Origin: Cacajao melanocephalus
Taxonomy: Eukaryota > Chordata > Mammalia > Primates > Pitheciidae
DNA length: 64,000 bases
Reading direction: 5' to 3'
NCBI GenBank assembly: GCA_963573385.1
Contig: CAUYLG010071648.1
Location: 124,001 to 188,000 of the forward strand
Shown: positions 53,401 through 64,000 of the stretch, piece by piece
Position numbering within the stretch: the first letter of the stretch is position 1
Layout: each line of letters begins with the position of its first letter
Program-made: the position numbers and the translations under genes
Notes under the pieces: generated by a model
Database searches by the model: none
What the model was told of the DNA's origin: nothing
The model's input: the letters and a program-made list of their open reading frames with translations, nothing else

Positions 53401-54010
53401 ACAGCCAAGGAAACAATCACCAAAGTGAAGGGACGATCCACAGAATGGAGGAAATATATGCAAACTACCTATCTGATTGGGATTAATAACCAAATACATA
53501 AGTATTTCAAACAACTCTATAGGAAAATAATCTAAGAATCTGATTTTTTAATGGGCAAAAGATTTGAATAGACATTTGTCAAAAGAAAACATAAAAATGG
53601 CAAACAGGTATATGAAAATGTGCTCAACTTCATTGATCATCAGAGAAATGTAAACCAAAATTAAAATGAGATATCTTTTCATCCCAGTTAAAATAGTTTA
53701 TATCTAAAAGACAGGCAATAACAAATGCTAGTGAGGATGTGAAGAAAAGGGAACCCTTGCATGCTGTTGGTGGGAATGTAAATTAGTACAAACACTATGG
53801 AGAACAGTTCCTCCAAAAACTAAAAACAAATCTCCCATATGATCTGTCAATTCTACTGCTGGGTGTATACCCTAAAGAAAGGAAATCAATTCATCTATGT
53901 GGTATCTGCACTCCTGTATTTCTTGTAGCATTGTTCCCAATCGCCAAAATTTTGAAACAGTCTAAGTGTCCATCAATAGGTGAATGAATAAAAAATGTGG
54001 GAACTATACA
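50471..54010 (+). pseudogene. L1MA ORF2 remnant
   Basis: ORF2 encodes an endonuclease and reverse transcriptase. Recognisable pieces: endonuclease part from 50490 (cttacttatcaataataaca; frame 50668-50922 with VNIYAPNTG), RT part at 52086-52328 ([13 protein letters not shown]) and the catalytic region near 52462-52490, where FADD reads as FADN (gtttgcagataatatg). The C-terminal part runs to ggagtactattcagccataa near 54015. Many stops and frameshifts; the single Asp-to-Asn change alone would disable the polymerase. Confidence 0.85.
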
Positions 54011-54510
54011 CAGTGGAGTACTATTCAGCCATAAAAACATGAGATCCTGTCATTTGAAATGACATGGCTGGAACTAGAGGTTATTATGTTAGGTGAAATA
54101 AGCCAGGCACAGAAGGACAAGCATGGCATGTTCTCAGGTATTTGTGGGATCTAAAAATGAAAACAATTGAATTCATGTAGCTGTAGAGTAGAAGGATACC
54201 AGGGGCTAGGAAAGGTAGTGGAGGAGTAGGAATGAGTTAGGTATATTTAATGGGTACCCAAAACAGTAAAGGTAACTAAGACCTAGTATTTGATAGAACA
54301 AGGTGACAATAGTCAATAATAACTTAATTGTATACTTTAAAATAACTAATAGAGTACAATTGGATTGTTTGTAACACAAAGGATAAATCCTTGAGGAGAT
54401 GAATACCTCATTCTCCATGATGTGTTATTATGCATTGCATGCCTGTATCAAAACATCTCATGTGCCCAACAAATAATACACCTACTATACACCACCAAAA
54501 CTAAAAAGTG
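54011..54510 (+). mobile_element. L1MA 3' UTR
   Basis: Typical L1MA end: gaaataagccaggcacagaa, gacctagtatttgatagaac, attggattgtttgtaacaca, cattgcatgcctgtatcaaa, finishing near caccaaaactaaaaa. This tail is the main reason for the L1MA call. Confidence 0.85.
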
Positions 54511-54535
54511 TTTTTTTTAAATTAGAGAAGCTACT

Positions 54536-54905
54536 TAGAAATAAACAAAAATCAATGGTTGCCTGGGGTTCAGAAGAGATAAGCAGGCATATAAATAAGT
54601 GGGTTGCAGGATATTTATAGGGTGGTGCAGCTATTCTGTATGATTCTGTGCAGGTGGATTCTTGACATTACACATTTTCAAAACCCATATAACTGTACAA
54701 CACAAAGTGTGAACCCTAATGTACCTCGTAGGCTTTAGCAAATAACAATGTATTAATATTTATCCATTAGTTCTATCAAATGTGCCTCACTAATACAAAA
54801 TAATACTCTTTGAGTTAGAGAGGGAATATATGGGAACTCTGTGCTACTTGCTCAATTTTCTGTAAAACTACTATAAAAATAGTCTATTAATTTAAAAATA
54901 AACAA
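54536..54905 (+). mobile_element. Old L1M, part 3 (3' UTR end)
   Basis: Resumes the L1M 3' UTR that broke off at 46197: aatggttgcctggggttcag, tttcaaaacccatataactg, atgggaactctgtgctactt, gtctattaatttaaaaataa. The flanks gaaactgaaaggatcagtg (46179-46197) and gaaataaacaaaaatcaatg (54535-54557) look like a diverged target duplication of the L1MA. Confidence 0.78.
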
Positions 54906-55429
54906 AAAAGCACTGGGCTTCAACCATAGGCCCAAATTGTTGACATATTCTAGTCTCATTTCTTCTGAAAAACATGACTTCTTCATCATGACGTTCAGGT
55001 TTTATAGTTAACTAGGAAGGAGGTTGATGGTACACTCATTAGAAGAGCATCACTTGGTGGGAAACCAATAATTTGAAGTCAGTAGAGTGTTTAAGGACTC
55101 TGAAAAAGAAACATAAGGTTTTCATTTTTGTGGGGCCCTCTGAAATAATTTTCATTTTAAAAATATTAAAAATCTAATAAGAAAATAAAACAATTGCAAG
55201 TTCACTGTAGCTTAAAGTTAATACAAAATCACTGTTGGCAGGACTGGGCCAAAAATAAACTTGTTTTAAACAAACAAAATGAATCACAACATTGTGCACA
55301 TCTGTGCTAAAAGTCATAGACGTGCTAGATGAGGATAATGCAGTATGAACCATTTTCCTACCTTCATAAGAGCATCCCTAACATCCTGATATCCAATTTA
55401 ATTAAATGAGCAATGTCATAAAATATAGC

Positions 55430-55467
55430 TACACACACACACAAACACACACATACACACACACACT
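55430..55467. repeat. (CA)n microsatellite
   Basis: acacacacacacaaacacac followed by acatacacacacacacac; interrupted CA repeat. Confidence 0.93.
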
Positions 55468-56149
55468 CCTAGAGAAACTACTTGCTTCTCAAAGTGACAC
55501 ACCCTAGGAAGCATCTCTCCAGATGCTATTATATGTCATGAGATCAATTGTCTGGTTGAAGATCTTGCCACAATGCTTTGAGTGACATTAGTGTCTGACT
55601 TTTATTTATCAGTGATAGCAAATGAGATTTTCCATCATTTCATTCAGAAAGAGTTAGGCTATATTATTTAGCAGAAAGTTGCATATCCTGAGAGAAGAGC
55701 CTTCTTAGATATAGCTTTAATATGTGATATCATGTCACACAAATTGCTATTATCTGTCCAAAAGGAGAAAGAGCTAGAAAGAAGCTGATTAATTATTTGA
55801 CCTTTCCTCTAACTCCTAATTTATAAATTGTGATTTTTCCTTATGTCCTAGTTTTTAGAGAAATAGCATTAGTTAAAAGAACCATATGAACTTAGTTTTA
55901 AAGTAATATTCTGCCCTGGAGTTGACATCTGACCTCTTTAGTCCTTAAACTTCTGTGGTCAGAAAGAGCAAATAAAATTTCCCCAAGGAAATATAATATC
56001 AATTTTGAGAATTTGAGAACAGGTAAAGCATACAAGAACAGATAGCAGATACCTGGGATGTTTGTGTTCTGTCCATTAAAAAGGGAAAATTACTTTTAAA
56101 AGTATTTTCTTCTATTTTTTTAAAGTAATAGAAAAAAGTAAATATTAAC

Positions 56150-56295
56150 ATATAATATTTTAATTGCTTCTACCAAGTTCCAGGCACCCTCACATAATTT
56201 ACCTCATTTAGATCCTCACAGCATTCCCGTGGAAAATTTTATTACCATTTCACCATTTTGTTGAGGAACTGAAGCCCAAAGAGGCTACATAACAC
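56150..56295 (+). mobile_element. MIR SINE fragment
   Basis: MIR core pattern: ccaggcaccctcacataatt, cctcatttagatcctcacag, tgaggaactgaagcccaaag, gaggctacataac. Confidence 0.78.
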
Positions 56296-58225
56296 AAGAA
56301 AAGAGTTTTTTTGTGTTTTTGTTTTATTTCTTCGTTTTTTTTTTTTTAGGTAGTGGAAGAGAGAATTCGGTCGTAAGTATGAAATCAAGTCTTATATGTT
56401 TTTAATAGATCACTCTACCTCTGATTGCTAATGAATTAATGGTCTTCTATTATATCTCTATAAGAGCTATTCTTCACTCCTATTAGCAATTTCCTTTGGA
56501 TTTTTTTTCTATTTTTTAATTCTTACATGTTGTTTTCACAAGGGAATGAATTAAAACAGTTAGCCTTTGATCCCTTCATGCCAGATAGGGAGGTGGTTTG
56601 CAAGGACATGGTGCTAGGGGACAAAAAAGAAGGCAGGTGACCAAGTCTAATCACCTTGTCAACTGGACCTTCAGGTACAATTGATTAATGACATTTGCTA
56701 GGATGAAGGGACTGATGTTGGAAATGCCTTTAGCAGAATTTCTCTTTTTACTTTTAGTAAATAGGAAATAGGAACAATGAGGCATGGCTCCCCAGAGAAT
56801 GTAGTATAAACTGCACAGCTCTCTTAAATGCTCTGCTCTGTCTGAGAAACTCCATGAATTTCACTTAGAGATTTCATCTTTTCTGGTCCAGAAGCACATT
56901 TCTGACATAGAAGGAAGGACCTGGGGATCTGCCTTTAAAATTCAACATTTCTTTTGGTTTTGCATGAGCCTCTTGGTAGCCAATATCCAGTAATATTTTT
57001 TGGCAAAACAATACCATTGTGTCTGATTCACCAGTTTGAACCAGTGTGCTAGCTAACTCACTAAATTTATTGCTGATGTATAGCTACAGCTGATAAAGTA
57101 TGATTGGGAAGGACTATTAGGAACTCTAGAGCAGCAATACAGATTTTATAATTAAAGATGACTGGTGTGTCTGTGCCCCTGTTTCTGTGTATCTCCTGAG
57201 ACTAAGGCTAGATCTCTGGAAATGTTTTCATGCAGCTCTGGAAGGCAGCAACCACTGGATTGCAGGTCAGTAGCCCCAGAGAGTGATGGCATATTGTTAT
57301 CAACAGATGGTGAAAGAAAATGAACCGTGTGGAGTTAAGCTCCAAGGGAATTCCAGTCAGGCAGGCTAGAGCTATTCAATTATATAGTACTGGGAATCGT
57401 ATTCTGCCAAATGTGATGTGAGTAGACTGCTCACTGCATTGCTCAATGCCTAATTTCTGAAGGACTGGTCTTCACATCTATTGTAGAAAGCTTACAGATT
57501 TTTAAGATGTAGAGCACAGCAATGGCTTGAAGAATCAGAAATAGCTAGTACATTACATAATAGGACTTAGACCAGCTTAAATGTCTTTAAAAAAAATAGA
57601 AGATTTGCTCATTCTTTGACATTTTCTTAGACTAAAATTAGCTTGACATTTTTGGCCTATTTATACTGGGCTCCCAATAAGCATAGCAATATATTATTTA
57701 TTCCACAATTTATGTCTTTTGGCTCTTCTGGGAAACCAATGCCCAGATGGAATTAGGTGTGCAAGATATTTATTGAGGGAGACACTTGTGAAGAATAGAG
57801 TCAGCAGGGAGAGACTTAAGACTGCAGTGAATGTATAACTCCTGTTAAGGGAAAGAGGAAAGAAAGTATCAGGTAGGAAGAGCCTCAGACTGGAGCACAA
57901 TTCTGAGAAAGCTTCAGTCATAGTGATGGAAATCAGTAAGCCATATTTGTCTATTAGAAGAATCCCTCATTAGGCATCAGTGGGCCAGCATCATAATCCT
58001 GGTGGATCTTCCAGTCTTTCACTAGGAAACACCTAGAAGAACTGTGGTCTTTGATTATTTCTATTGTCTGCTTTTTCTCTTGACAATGGATCATAATTTC
58101 CTGCCTCACATGTTTTCTAATTGTTCTTTCTATGTCAGATATGTGAGCAAGAGCACTGAAGATCCTACAGTAATGTTACATTTCAACAGAAGCGATATTC
58201 TCTGTCAGGCAAGCATCATGGACTA

Positions 58226-58568
58226 AGTTTGTTTCTGTGCAAAATTCCTATATTGAATTCTAATACACAATGAGATGGTATTAAGAGGTGGGGCCTTGGA
58301 AGGCAATTAGGTCATGAGGGTGCAGGCTTCATAAATGCGATTAGTGCCCTTATAAGAAGAGGCCAGAGAGCTAACTTACTGTCTTTCCACCACACTGAGG
58401 ATACAAGAAGTCTACAGTCTGCAGCCTGGAAGACAGCCCTCACTAGAACCATGTTAGAGTACTGCTCGGGGACTTTCAGCCTTGAGGACTGTAAGAAATA
58501 AATGTCTATTGTTTATAAGCTACCCAGTCAATGGTACTGTGTTACAGCAGCCTGAGATGACTAAGACA
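58226..58568 (+). repeat. MLT1-type MaLR solitary LTR
   Basis: Follows the MLT1 LTR: gatggtattaagaggtgggg, ttaggtcatgagggtgcagg, gattagtgcccttataagaa, the AATAAA in gtaagaaataaatgtctatt, and the end cagcctgagatgactaagaca. No internal sequence attached. This family is older than the MST copy at 9.3 kb. Confidence 0.85.
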
Positions 58569-60914
58569 ACAAATAAGATGATACACTGGTAACTCAGCCA
58601 ATCAGGAATTAGGCTTGTTTCATTGAGTTGCAGTTTTAGAAAGATTCTGTTCACTTCAGTTTGTCCTTTCCCTTGGGCATTACCCTACTCTTTGTTTTTG
58701 TTGAATTTTATTATTTTTGTCTCCTCAGCAATAAACATTTCCAGAAGAATCATTTTTGCTCTGTGGAGGTCTTGAGTTTAACTCCTTATACTCCATCCAC
58801 AAAGCTTCAGAATCTAGCATATGTCTTAAGAGAGAAGGGGGTTTTGTGTACTTGACTTGGGCTCCTCTTCTAATGAGACTTTGATTCCTAAGAATCACAA
58901 CACCACAGATTTTACTCTGCCCTTTTTAGGTGTTCCAGATCTAGCCCTCCAGCTTTCTATTCTATGGCAGATGTCAACAAATTTCTCCTGGGGAAAGGCA
59001 GATGTGCATTTGAGGCTCCCCTAAATAACAGTCTGTCACATTAGGGTTCACAACCATAACTAAGTCCATTTTCTCTCTTTCCCCACCTGAGCCCTTCTGC
59101 TTAAGTTGTGCCTAATGTTCAGGCCGTGTTCACTGAGAATTGACAAATTCTCCCAGTGCAGAAAGTGATTGTCCTGTTTCATCTCTCCTAACAAGCTCAA
59201 CTTTAATTTATCTAGTTCTTGTTATTTGCACAATTTTCTGATGTGTAAAATACAGCTTTGGATTGGGGCATTAGTCCATTTAAATTTGGGATTAATATTG
59301 ATATATGTGAGTTTGATCATTTTCTACATGGTGCTGAGAGTTGGGGTTTTGTATAATTGCTGGGAAAGTGCTCTGAGCATTCAGAGCTACCAGCTCTTAG
59401 GGCTCTGCATGGGCCTTACCTTTCTCTCTCTTCCTTCATGCTCTAACAGGGCTGGTGATTGAAAATAGTTTCTATTAGTAAATCTCTTATAGAGCATTAC
59501 ATTTTAGATAGAACCAAAATATTGACCCTGAATGGCTTGATCCTAAAATGGAGCTTGTAATTTGACACTTCACTGGCAAAAGTCTAAAATGTGCAGATCC
59601 CTGAGGATAGGAAAGAAGAATAATTAAGCCTTTTAGGCAGCTCCAGCTCCTAAGGTATACTGCATTTCATGAAACAAACATGTTTCTGAAAGTTCTGTAA
59701 ATTGAATCTCTGTAAATGGAATTCTAATAAACTAGAGATGGATGCTATTTGAAGGAACCCTCCATTAATCCCTCTGTGATGTGAATAATCACTCCCAATC
59801 TGTCTGTTCTGTAAGTTTGCTTTTCATATGTTGGGTTTGCTCAAAGCAGGACACAGCTGTACTAAACTATTGCGGTTATTCTCCTGCAGTCGCCAGGAAT
59901 ATCCACTAAGGGGATATGAATCTGTTTGCTTAACATTTTCAGCCTCATGCAAGATTTGATTTCCTTGGCTTTAGGTACAGTATGTGCCTTGCACTTTGGT
60001 TCAACAACTAAGCTGAAATGCTTTGTTTAAATTGCACCTCTTGGCTATTTATATTTTTCTGGTCAGCACACATTCTCTAAAAAGTACTTAAGATATTCAG
60101 TGGGGTGAATGGTGCCCCTTACAGACAATAAAGAATTGCAGAGAGACCTCAAGAAGTAAAAATGCTCACAAAGAGTATCACTGTCTCTCGGCAACAATAA
60201 AAGGCATTCGTTCTTCTGTTTACCGTTGATATCCTATCTTCTTCCAAAAGAAATTCAGTGCTTACCATAAGCATCCAAATGCAATAAAATTAAAGATAAA
60301 AAATACAAGGTTAAGAGCCAACCAGTGAAGTTGAGTAGAGTAGAATATCATTATTGGAAAATCTAGACCAAGGGGAACTACTTCAGCAGAGCCCAAACCA
60401 TAACTGAGTTTCCTGGCAGCCAAAGCAACAATGAAAATGGTCGGATAGGCTCTGCGACTCTCCTCACACCTATAAAAGAAACATGGCATTCTTTCTGAAA
60501 GGGAGATCTGGAAAAGACTTTTTAAAAAGAATAAAGAAACATGTCAAATCACCAGAAAAGATGTAAGGAGGAATCACTAGGAGAACACTTTATCTCTGTG
60601 TCAGTCTTTCAGCTACAATATTATGGCAAAAGCACAAGGAGAATATGGTTGTTAATATAGAAGCATCTGATGTTTTATTTTGAGGGGAAGTTATAAATGA
60701 TTCATTGCTACATTCTGATGATTCTCAGACATGGCTAGCTTCAGACCCCTAAACTGAAAGGAAGATGGGGAAAGTTCATTAGGTTTGTAAAACAGCCCAC
60801 TTGGCATGGCCAGATCTTTCCAATATAGATCAAAAGAGTAACAAGGAAGCTTCCTACAGGATTTGAGAATTTCAATGATCGTTTAAGAATGGCACCAAAA
60901 AGTAAGTTCACCTT
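58569..60914. other. Unassigned sequence
   Basis: Somewhat less AT-rich than elsewhere, without a recognised gene or repeat. The 97-codon frame at 59169-59462 and the minus 75-codon frame at 60262-60489 have no domain. Confidence 0.5.
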
Positions 60915-61125
60915 AATAATTACATTTTGTAATAATAATAAAATACCTAAGAGTTTACAAAGTCCTTTAACATACATATAATTTCGACTCTCATTCCCCT
61001 TGCATGTATGTATGACTGTCTTTTTTTGCCTGTGAGGAAACAGGCTCAGAGAAAATTCTGTGACTTGCTCAGAGTGACAGCCAGTCAATATGACTTTGGG
61101 TCTGGGCCTGTGACAGAGGCAAGCA
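60915..61125 (+). mobile_element. Probable MIR fragment
   Basis: Weak match up front, but the MIR core end is visible: tgtgaggaaacaggctcaga, tgacttgctcagagtgacag, gactttgggtctgggcctg. Confidence 0.6.
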
Positions 61126-61289
61126 GGTTGGGAGTTAGTTATCTTTTGATAAACTAAAGGAGTTTATCGAAAGAAGAAACTCAGAGGGCTGGGATGATTA
61201 TGCACTCATTTACTCATTTAAAACACTTAATGTATGAACTAAATAGCTATTAATGGCAGCCTTAAAAATAGCTTTTGTATTTGTTTGTG

Positions 61290-61412
61290 GATTTTTTTGT
61301 TTTTTGAGATGAGATTTCACCATCTTACCAGGTTGGTGTCAGAGTGATCACTTAATCCTCTTGCCTCAACCTCCCAAGTAGCTAGGACTACAGGCACATG
61401 CTACGCAGGGGA
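61290..61412 (-). mobile_element. Rearranged Alu-like fragment
   Basis: Contains reverse-Alu pieces in unusual order: tttttgagatgagatttcac, catcttaccaggttggt, then ttgcctcaacctcccaagta and actacaggcacatgc. Probably an internally deleted Alu. Confidence 0.55.
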
Positions 61413-61581
61413 AGAAAAAAAAAGTTTTTAAAACATCCCCTTTTCAAAGAATACTAAATAATCCCCTTACAAGGTTTTGATGCATTTTCTACAGCCACAC
61501 AGCAAGGATCTGAAGCAGTAAGACTTCATGACAAAATTTACAGTTTTTACTCAAAATCCTACTTTCCTGTAAAAGTAGGGC

Positions 61582-64000
61582 TTTTTTTTTTTTTTGAAAG
61601 AAATTTTTATTTATTTATTTATTTATTTTACTTTAGGTGCATACTGTATCTGGCATTTCTCCCCATGTTATCCCTCCCCACCCTCCCTAGCCTCCGCTGT
61701 CTCTCCCCTACTCCCCTTCAACTGCCCCCAGGGTGTGATGCTCCTGTCCCTGAGTCTACGTGTTCTCGTTGTTCAACACCCGCCTATGAGTGATCACATG
61801 CGGTGTTTGGCTTTCTGTTCTTGTGTCAGTTTGCTGAGAACGATGGTTTCCAGATTCATCTAAGTCCCTCCAAAGACATGAACTCATCAGTTTTTATGGC
61901 TGCGTAGTATTCCATGGTGTATATGTACCGCATTTTCTTTGTCTAGTGTATCACTGATGGGCGTTTGGGTTAGTTCCAGGTCTTTGCTATCGTACACAGG
62001 GCTGCAGTGAACATACGTGTGCATATGTCTTTATAGTAGAATGATTTATAGTTCTTTGGGTATATACCCAGTAATGGGATTGCTGGGTCAAATGGAATTT
62101 CTATTTCTAGATCCTTGAGAAATCTCCACACTGTCTTCCACAATGGTTGAACTAATTTACACTCCCACCAACTGTGTAAGAGTGTTCTGTTTCTCCACAT
62201 CCTCTCCAGCATCTGTTGTCTCCAGATTTTTTAATGATTGCCATTCTAACTGGTGTGAGATGATATCTCAGTGTGGTTTTGATTTGCATTTCTCTAATGA
62301 CCAGTGATAATGAGCATTTGTTGTTGTTGTTGTTGGCCTCATATATGTCTTATTTTGAAAAGTGTCTGCTCATATCCTTCACCTACTTTTGAATGGGGTT
62401 ATTTCTTGTATATCTGTTTTAGTTATTTGTAGATTCTTGATATTAGCCCTTTGTCAAATGGGTAGATTTCGAAAATTTTTTCGCATTCTGTCGCTTGCCA
62501 ATTCATTCTAATGATGCTTTCCTTTGCTGTACCGAAGCTCTGAATATTAATTAGATCCCATTTGTCTATCTTGGCTTTTATTGCCATCACTTTTGGTGTT
62601 TTAGTCACGAATTCCTTGCCTTTGTCCTGGATGGTTTTGCCTATGTTTTCTTCTAGTGTTTTTATGGTGTTAGGTTTTATGTTTAAATATTTGATCCATC
62701 TGGAGTTAATTTTAGTGTAAGGTGACAAGTAGGGGTCCAGTTTCTGCTTTCTGCATATTGCTAGCGAGTTTTCCCAACACCATTTATTAAACATAGAGTC
62801 CTTTCCCCATTGCTTGTTTTTGCCAGGTTTGTCAAAGATCAGATGGTTGTAGATGTGTGGTATTTCTTCTGGGGTCTCTGTTCTGTTCCATCGGTCTATG
62901 TCTGTGTTTTGTTACCAGTACCATGCTGTTTTGATTACTGTAGCCTTGTAGTATAGTTTGAAGTCCGGCAGTGTGATGCCTCTGGCTTTATTCTTTTTGT
63001 TTAGGATTGTCTTGGCTATGCAGGGTCTTTTGTGCTTCCATATGAAGTTTAAAGTGGTTTTTTCCAGTTCTGTGAAGGTGGTCATTGGTAGCTTGATGGG
63101 GATAGCATTGAATCTATAGATTACTTTGGGCAGTATGACCATTTTCACGACATTGATTCTTCCTAACTATGATCATGTAATGTTTCTCCATCTGTTTGTG
63201 TCCTCTTATTTTGTTGAGCAGTGGTTTGTAGTTCTCCTTGAAGAGGTCCTTTACATCCTTTGTTAGTTGTATTCCTAGGTATTTTATTCTCTTTGTAGCA
63301 GTTGTGAATGGGAGTTTGCTCTTGATTTGTCTATTTGTCCATTATTGGTATATAGGAATGCTTGTGATTTCTGCACATTGATTTTATATCCTGAGACTTT
63401 GCTGAAGTTGCTTATCAATTTGAGAAGATTTTGGGCTGAGACAATGGGGTCTTCTAGATATACAATCATGTCATCTGCAAATAGAGACAGCTTGACTTCC
63501 TCCTTTCCTAATTGAATACCCTTTCTTTTTCTTGCCTGATTGCTCTGGCTAGAACTTCCAATACTATGTTGAATAGGAGTGATGAGAGAGAGTAGCCTTG
63601 TCTGGTGCCTGATTTCAAAGGGAATTCTTCCAGCTTTTGCCTGTTCAGTATGATATTGGCTGTATATTTGTCATATATAGCTTTTATCATTTTATGATAT
63701 GTTCCATCAATACTTTGTTTATTGAGCTTTTAGGACAAAGTGCTGTTGAATTTTATCGAAGGCCTTCTCTGCATCTATTGAGATAATCACGTGGTTTTTG
63801 TCTTTGGTTCCATTTATGTGCTGAATTACATTTATGGATTTGCATATGTTGAACCAGACTTGCATCCCTAGGATGAAGCATAATTGGTTGTGATGGATAA
63901 GCTTCACGATGTGCTGTTGCAGTCTGTTTGCCAGTATTTTACTGAAAATTTTTGCATCAATGTTCATCATGGATATTGGCCTCAAGTTTTCTTTTTTAGT
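61582..64000 (-). mobile_element. L1P element, 3' part, runs off the right edge
   Basis: Begins at its tail (T14 and a (TTTA)n run, 61582-61630), then 3' UTR and ORF2 in reverse. ORF2 is relatively well preserved: minus frames at 63985-63719 ([14 protein letters not shown]), 63690-63508, 63469-63284, 63148-62912, 62794-62423 and 62212-61970 follow one another across RT and the C-terminal domain. The RT catalytic segment ([12 protein letters not shown], near 63485-63450) reads intact, but stops and frameshifts between frames make it dead. The endonuclease, ORF1 and 5' UTR lie outside. Tail features suggest an older L1P, not a currently active subfamily. Confidence 0.92.

Larger units (their letters stand above)
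54906..58225. other. Unassigned sequence with microsatellite and MIR
   Basis: No gene recognised. It holds (CA)n at 55430-55467 and a MIR at 56150-56295, listed separately. A stretch at 57695-57800 has an AATAAA on the minus strand (atatttattgag) and may be an old LTR edge, not assignable. Confidence 0.5.

Noticed and set aside
61970..64000. Potentially active L1
   Set aside because: ORF2 is split among several frames by stops and shifts, and the 3' end is not of a young subfamily, despite an intact-looking RT catalytic segment.

Overview
The window looks like non-coding primate nuclear DNA, most likely human. The evidence is the repeat content: AluJ, AluS and free Alu monomers, L1P/L1MA/L1M LINEs, an MST-type MaLR provirus, a class I endogenous retrovirus (ERV), MER1, MIR, and pseudogenes with poly-A remnants. 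It is AT-rich and CpG-poor. I found no intact protein-coding gene, no convincing exon chain and no tRNA, rRNA or CRISPR array. Family names are from memory of consensus sequences, without a database search. I found no previously undescribed biological system; the interest lies in insertion history.

Layout. 1-5 kb: an edge Alu, a possible old LTR, and a processed pseudogene of the mitochondrial ribosomal protein gene MRPS18B (minus strand) split by an AluJ. 5-13.5 kb: a decayed class I ERV (gag, pro-pol and env remnants, 3' LTR). Its 3' LTR is split by a complete MST/MaLR provirus (LTR-internal-LTR), whose own 3' LTR is split by a 5'-truncated L1 that seems to carry about 157 bp of 3'-transduced sequence. 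13.5-14.2 kb: an L1 fragment. 14.2-18 kb: mostly unassigned AT-rich DNA with simple repeats.

18-21.2 kb: an L1 with an AluS insertion (clean target-site duplication) and an odd internal deletion. 22.6 kb: an AluJ with a (TA)n expansion. 25-28 kb: a MIR, a MER1 with recognisable 8-bp target duplications, an Alu monomer, and another hAT-type element. 30.9-31.8 kb: two minus-strand Alus, one with a pyrimidine-rich tail. 31.8-42.8 kb: mostly unassigned, with ancient fragments and an Alu left monomer near 40.4 kb.

42.8-54.9 kb: a second nest. An old L1M is interrupted by a 777-bp solitary LTR, then by a nearly full-length L1MA-type element; that element is interrupted by a GC-rich polyadenylated retrocopy whose parent gene I cannot name. 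54.9-61.5 kb: unassigned DNA with a CA microsatellite, MIRs and an MLT1-type LTR. 61.6-64 kb: the 3' part of a minus-strand L1P that runs off the right edge.

The elements do not act together in a pathway. Almost all reading frames here are pieces of decayed transposons, Alu-derived frames, or chance.
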